From positions 35,908,804 through 35,972,803 of the forward strand of contig OX235277.1 of NCBI GenBank assembly GCA_944472155.2: DNA of 64,000 nucleotides, read 5' to 3'. Below are positions 62,002 to 64,000 of this stretch, in pieces; positions within the stretch are counted from its first letter, which is position 1; every line of letters begins with the position of its first letter. Under the pieces are notes generated by a model that did no database searches, had not been told where the DNA came from, and was given only the letters and a program-made list of their open reading frames with translations. The position numbers and the translations under genes were made by a program. Source of the DNA: Trichobilharzia szidati. Taxonomy: Eukaryota > Platyhelminthes > Trematoda > Strigeidida > Schistosomatidae.

Positions 62002-62526
62002 TTAGTTTGAGTACCAGGCTTCTAGGAATTCCCTGACTGCACTTTTGATGTTTCTTCTGTCTAAGATTTCGACATTATCCCAATCAAATTGACGGTAATA
62101 ATTGTCTATATGCACTGATACTAAAGAATATATATCGTGTCTTTTCACGGCTGATTTGTGTTCTTGGATTCTGATTCGAAGGGGATGCCAACTTTGGCCG
62201 ATGTAATGCTTGTTACATTTCATACAATTTATTTTGTAAATGGTATTAATTTTATCTCCTTTTTCTGTTGGATATTTTGGTTTGCATAATATCGAATTAA
62301 GCGATTTGATTGGCTTGTGTGCTATATCTATATCAAACGGTTTCAGTATTCTAGCTGTTTTTTCAGAGATATTTCTCATTTTTGGTAGTATAAATTTTCT
62401 TGTGGTCTTTGATGATGGTTTCTTGTTGGTGTTTTGATTTGACTCTAAACACTTTTTGATGAAATTTTGTGGATAACCATTGTTTTTGTAGACCGTTTGT
62501 AGGTATTTTTCTTCCATTCTTCTCAA
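62002..62526 (-). CDS. PLE-D RT-to-GIY-YIG linker plus endonuclease (uninterrupted ORF)
   Basis: 174 codons on the minus strand. Order: KNNGYPQNFIKKCL (NGYP, thumb-side motif), basic linker with LPKMRNISEKTARILKPFDI and DIAHKPIKSLNSIL, then INTIYKINCMKCNKHYIGQS with IYK at 96-98, C101/C104 and YIG at 108-110, RIRIQEHKSAVKRHD (Glu-His kept), DNYYRQFDWDNVEIL, and a short end REFLEAWYSN. The CxxC spacing and the end without LPW separate it from PLE-A/B. The catalytic residues look intact. The adjoining RT is broken. Confidence 0.85.
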   Translation of the reverse strand: MRRMEEKYLQTVYKNNGYPQNFIKKCLESNQNTNKKPSSKTTRKFILPKMRNISEKTARILKPFDIDIAHKPIKSLNSILCKPKYPTEKGDKINTIYKINCMKCNKHYIGQSWHPLRIRIQEHKSAVKRHDIYSLVSVHIDNYYRQFDWDNVEILDRRNIKSAVREFLEAWYSN

Positions 62527-63089
62527 CTCTGGGGTGCTACAATGTGTTTAAACTCTTTTAAACAATGTCTGCACACAGTTTCGTTTGTGAGTAATTGGAT
62601 TATTGCTAGTATAGTTGAGTATTTGATCTGTGTGCGTTGATTTTCTATATACTTGTGTTTATAAATCTCCTGTGTTGGTTCTCCTGATTAAGACATCTAA
62701 AAATGGGATTTTGTTATCTAATTCTTCTTCTCTTGTGAATTTGATGTCTTCAAATATCTTCAAGTATTAATTGCAAATCATCCACCTGAGCTACAAATCT
62801 TCTCTAATATTTTGTCTTTCGATATTTGATTTATTCTCATGTACTTGGAGTCGAAAGGGATGTCATCAATGAACGATATACTGCTCTTCGCTACCCATGG
62901 ACGTCATATCGTAGACGGTATACATATATATATACATATATATGTAATAAAGAAACAGGGAATACTACATACACGGACCAATGATGCAGGCGTTATAAAG
63001 GATAAATCCATTAGTTGTGTAGCTGTCGATCTATCTACCTATTTATGGGACACCTATGATTGGTCTGTTTTCAAGACATGATAATCGAT

Positions 63090-63215
63090 CTACACTGAAA
63101 ACCAGGAAGTACTTCACGGCTCTCAGATCTTAGTTCAGGAGTCTTCTGAAGATTTAACCCAAGAGTTTTAGATGAGGTCTTTGACCATATATCCACCTTG
63201 ATGGAATCCAAAGGT
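63090..63215 (-). repeat. Degraded SINE-A 3' part
   Basis: CTGAAAACCAGGAAGTACT, GGCTCTCAGATCTTAGTTCAG and GAGTCTTCTGAAG retain the minus-strand SINE-A order near the hammerhead. Confidence 0.4.
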
Positions 63216-63439
63216 TCATGAGTTCTTTCACCGTGGATGAGTACTTCTAAAGTAACCACTTTTGAAATCAGTCGTGTATCAGCAAACCAACACTTGAAAA
63301 CCACACTACTGTGCATAATGCTGAAAATGAAGGCTTTACAAATAAATTTTTTAAAAATTTAAAATTAAGTTGTGTATTTTTTCAGACACTAACAGCAGTA
63401 CGAGATTCAATAAAAGTTGTTTCGTTCAAGTTTAGAGAC

Positions 63440-63575
63440 TATTGGTATTAGATGGTTGGAGACAATCGGCAGGAAGCCTTCCGTGCTAGTTGGCACTCAT
63501 CAGCAAGGCGTATCTGCAACTTTGAAGGAACTCACGTCCCTTCTGAGATTCGAACCCGCGTCACCCACCTCAAGA
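63440..63575 (-). repeat. SINE-B copy with intact CTGATGA
   Basis: Reverse-complemented: B-box region GGGTTCGAATC, GCCTTG next to CTGATGA (63497-63503 on the minus strand), stem II GTGC/GCAC (63483-63496), then a deletion that removes the GAAAC and cleavage site before GAAGGCTTCCTGCC. It defines the ancestral core of the family. Confidence 0.75.
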
Positions 63576-63895
63576 AAACACAAAGTCTGAATAGTTTTCA
63601 GATTAATGAATTTATCACGAAAATTATCATCAGTAGATGAAATAAAACAAATTGAATTTCGGCCTATTATTATTATTCTAAAACTGATCCCTACTTTCAC
63701 TGTTTAACGAACAGTTTCACAGGTCACAAATGCTCAGTCTGTTTCGATCGCATTATTGCTGTTCATGGTAGAATAAATTATCACGAAGAAATGAATCTAT
63801 TCGCCTCTTGATAAGTTTACAACAGAAATGAGTAGTCTTTGATATTAGGATAACACTTGGGCACTGTGATAGAGTATAACTCCATTATGCACAAT
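63576..63895. other. Unassigned stretch
   Basis: AT-rich. No recognised feature. Confidence 0.3.
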
Positions 63896-64000
63896 GGTGA
63901 AATTAATAATGATAAAATAAATAAGAAGGAATACAAGGCATCTACCTACCCCACATAGTAGGATTCTCAATAAAGCAGGAATTATGGTGGTGGCATTCAA
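63896..64000 (+). pseudogene. PLE-C linker fragment, cut by window edge
   Basis: AGGATTCTCAATAAAGCAGG encodes RILNKAGI, followed by VVAF, aligning with RRILNDAGVRVAFKP at 31.2 kb. Upstream AAGGCATCTACCTACCCCAC fits the LPY-like part with frameshifts. It continues beyond the window. Confidence 0.6.

Larger units (their letters stand above)
61740..62840 (-). mobile_element. 5'-truncated PLE-D element
   Basis: On the minus strand from 62840: RT C-terminal remnants (EDIKFTREEELDNKIPFLDV, LIRRTNTGDL, VYRKSTHTDQILNYTS), the linker plus GIY-YIG ORF (62526-62002), a 3' untranslated region and a terminal hairpin with hammerhead-like spacing (61782-61811). Stops occur only in the RT part. Confidence 0.8.

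Overview
The window is a repeat-dense, AT-rich stretch of animal genome, most likely from a schistosome-type flatworm. Three things point there: tRNA-headed short repeats that carry hammerhead ribozyme motifs (like the schistosome Sm-alpha repeats), many Penelope-like elements (PLEs) with GIY-YIG endonuclease domains and terminal hammerheads, and RTE and CR1-type non-LTR retrotransposons. The species cannot be fixed from sequence alone. I found no convincing host protein-coding exon, rRNA or functional tRNA gene. Nearly everything recognisable is a mobile-element copy, mostly truncated or frameshifted.

Family names used here are my own. PLE-A (15.1-18.2, 21.5, 58.8-59.9 kb) has a type I hammerhead near its 3' end. 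PLE-B occurs at 3.1-4.0, 8.0-8.9, 9.7-11.0, 33.4-35.7, 45.8-46.7, 49.4-52.0 and 60.2-60.7 kb. PLE-C occurs at the left edge, 27.7-28.6, 30.8-31.4 kb and the right edge. PLE-D occurs at 53.9-55.3 and 61.7-62.8 kb. Non-LTR elements are an RTE family (about twelve fragments), a family with a C-terminal LGHVLRM motif (LGH family), a CR1-like family with an (ATT)n 3' end, and one GC-rich insertion at 25.3 kb. The short families are SINE-A (with variant SINE-A2), SINE-B and SINE-C. All have a tRNA-like B box; A and B also carry hammerhead motifs.

Layout. 0-9.4 kb: SINE-B, an LGH remnant, two fold-back PLE-B copies and an RTE fragment. 9.7-14.2 kb: a near-complete but dead PLE-B reverse transcriptase, SINE-A copies, RTE debris and a folded SINE-B. 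15-18.2 kb: a PLE-A cluster with two hammerheads. 20-24.7 kb: RTE remnants. 25.1-27.3 kb: a nest in which one SINE-C hosts two insertions with target-site duplications, next to SINE-B. 27.7-36.8 kb: PLE-C, LGH, PLE-B and paired inverted SINE-A copies. 37-38.8 kb: a CR1 element. 42.7-47.6 kb: RTE, PLE-B RT and SINE-C copies. 48.9-53.7 kb: a large inverted repeat, one arm interrupted by a CR1 insertion whose empty site survives in the other arm. 54-64 kb: a telomere-like array between small inverted repeats, PLE-D, SINE-A/A2, RTE, PLE-A and more PLE-D.

The main theme is fold-back structure. PLE, SINE-A and SINE-B copies, the classes with hammerhead or hammerhead-like motifs, recur as adjacent inverted pairs. 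No adjacent inverted pair was seen for RTE, CR1, LGH or SINE-C. All coordinates were read by eye. Boundaries without a target-site duplication or inverted-repeat edge are approximate, typically within 10-40 bases.
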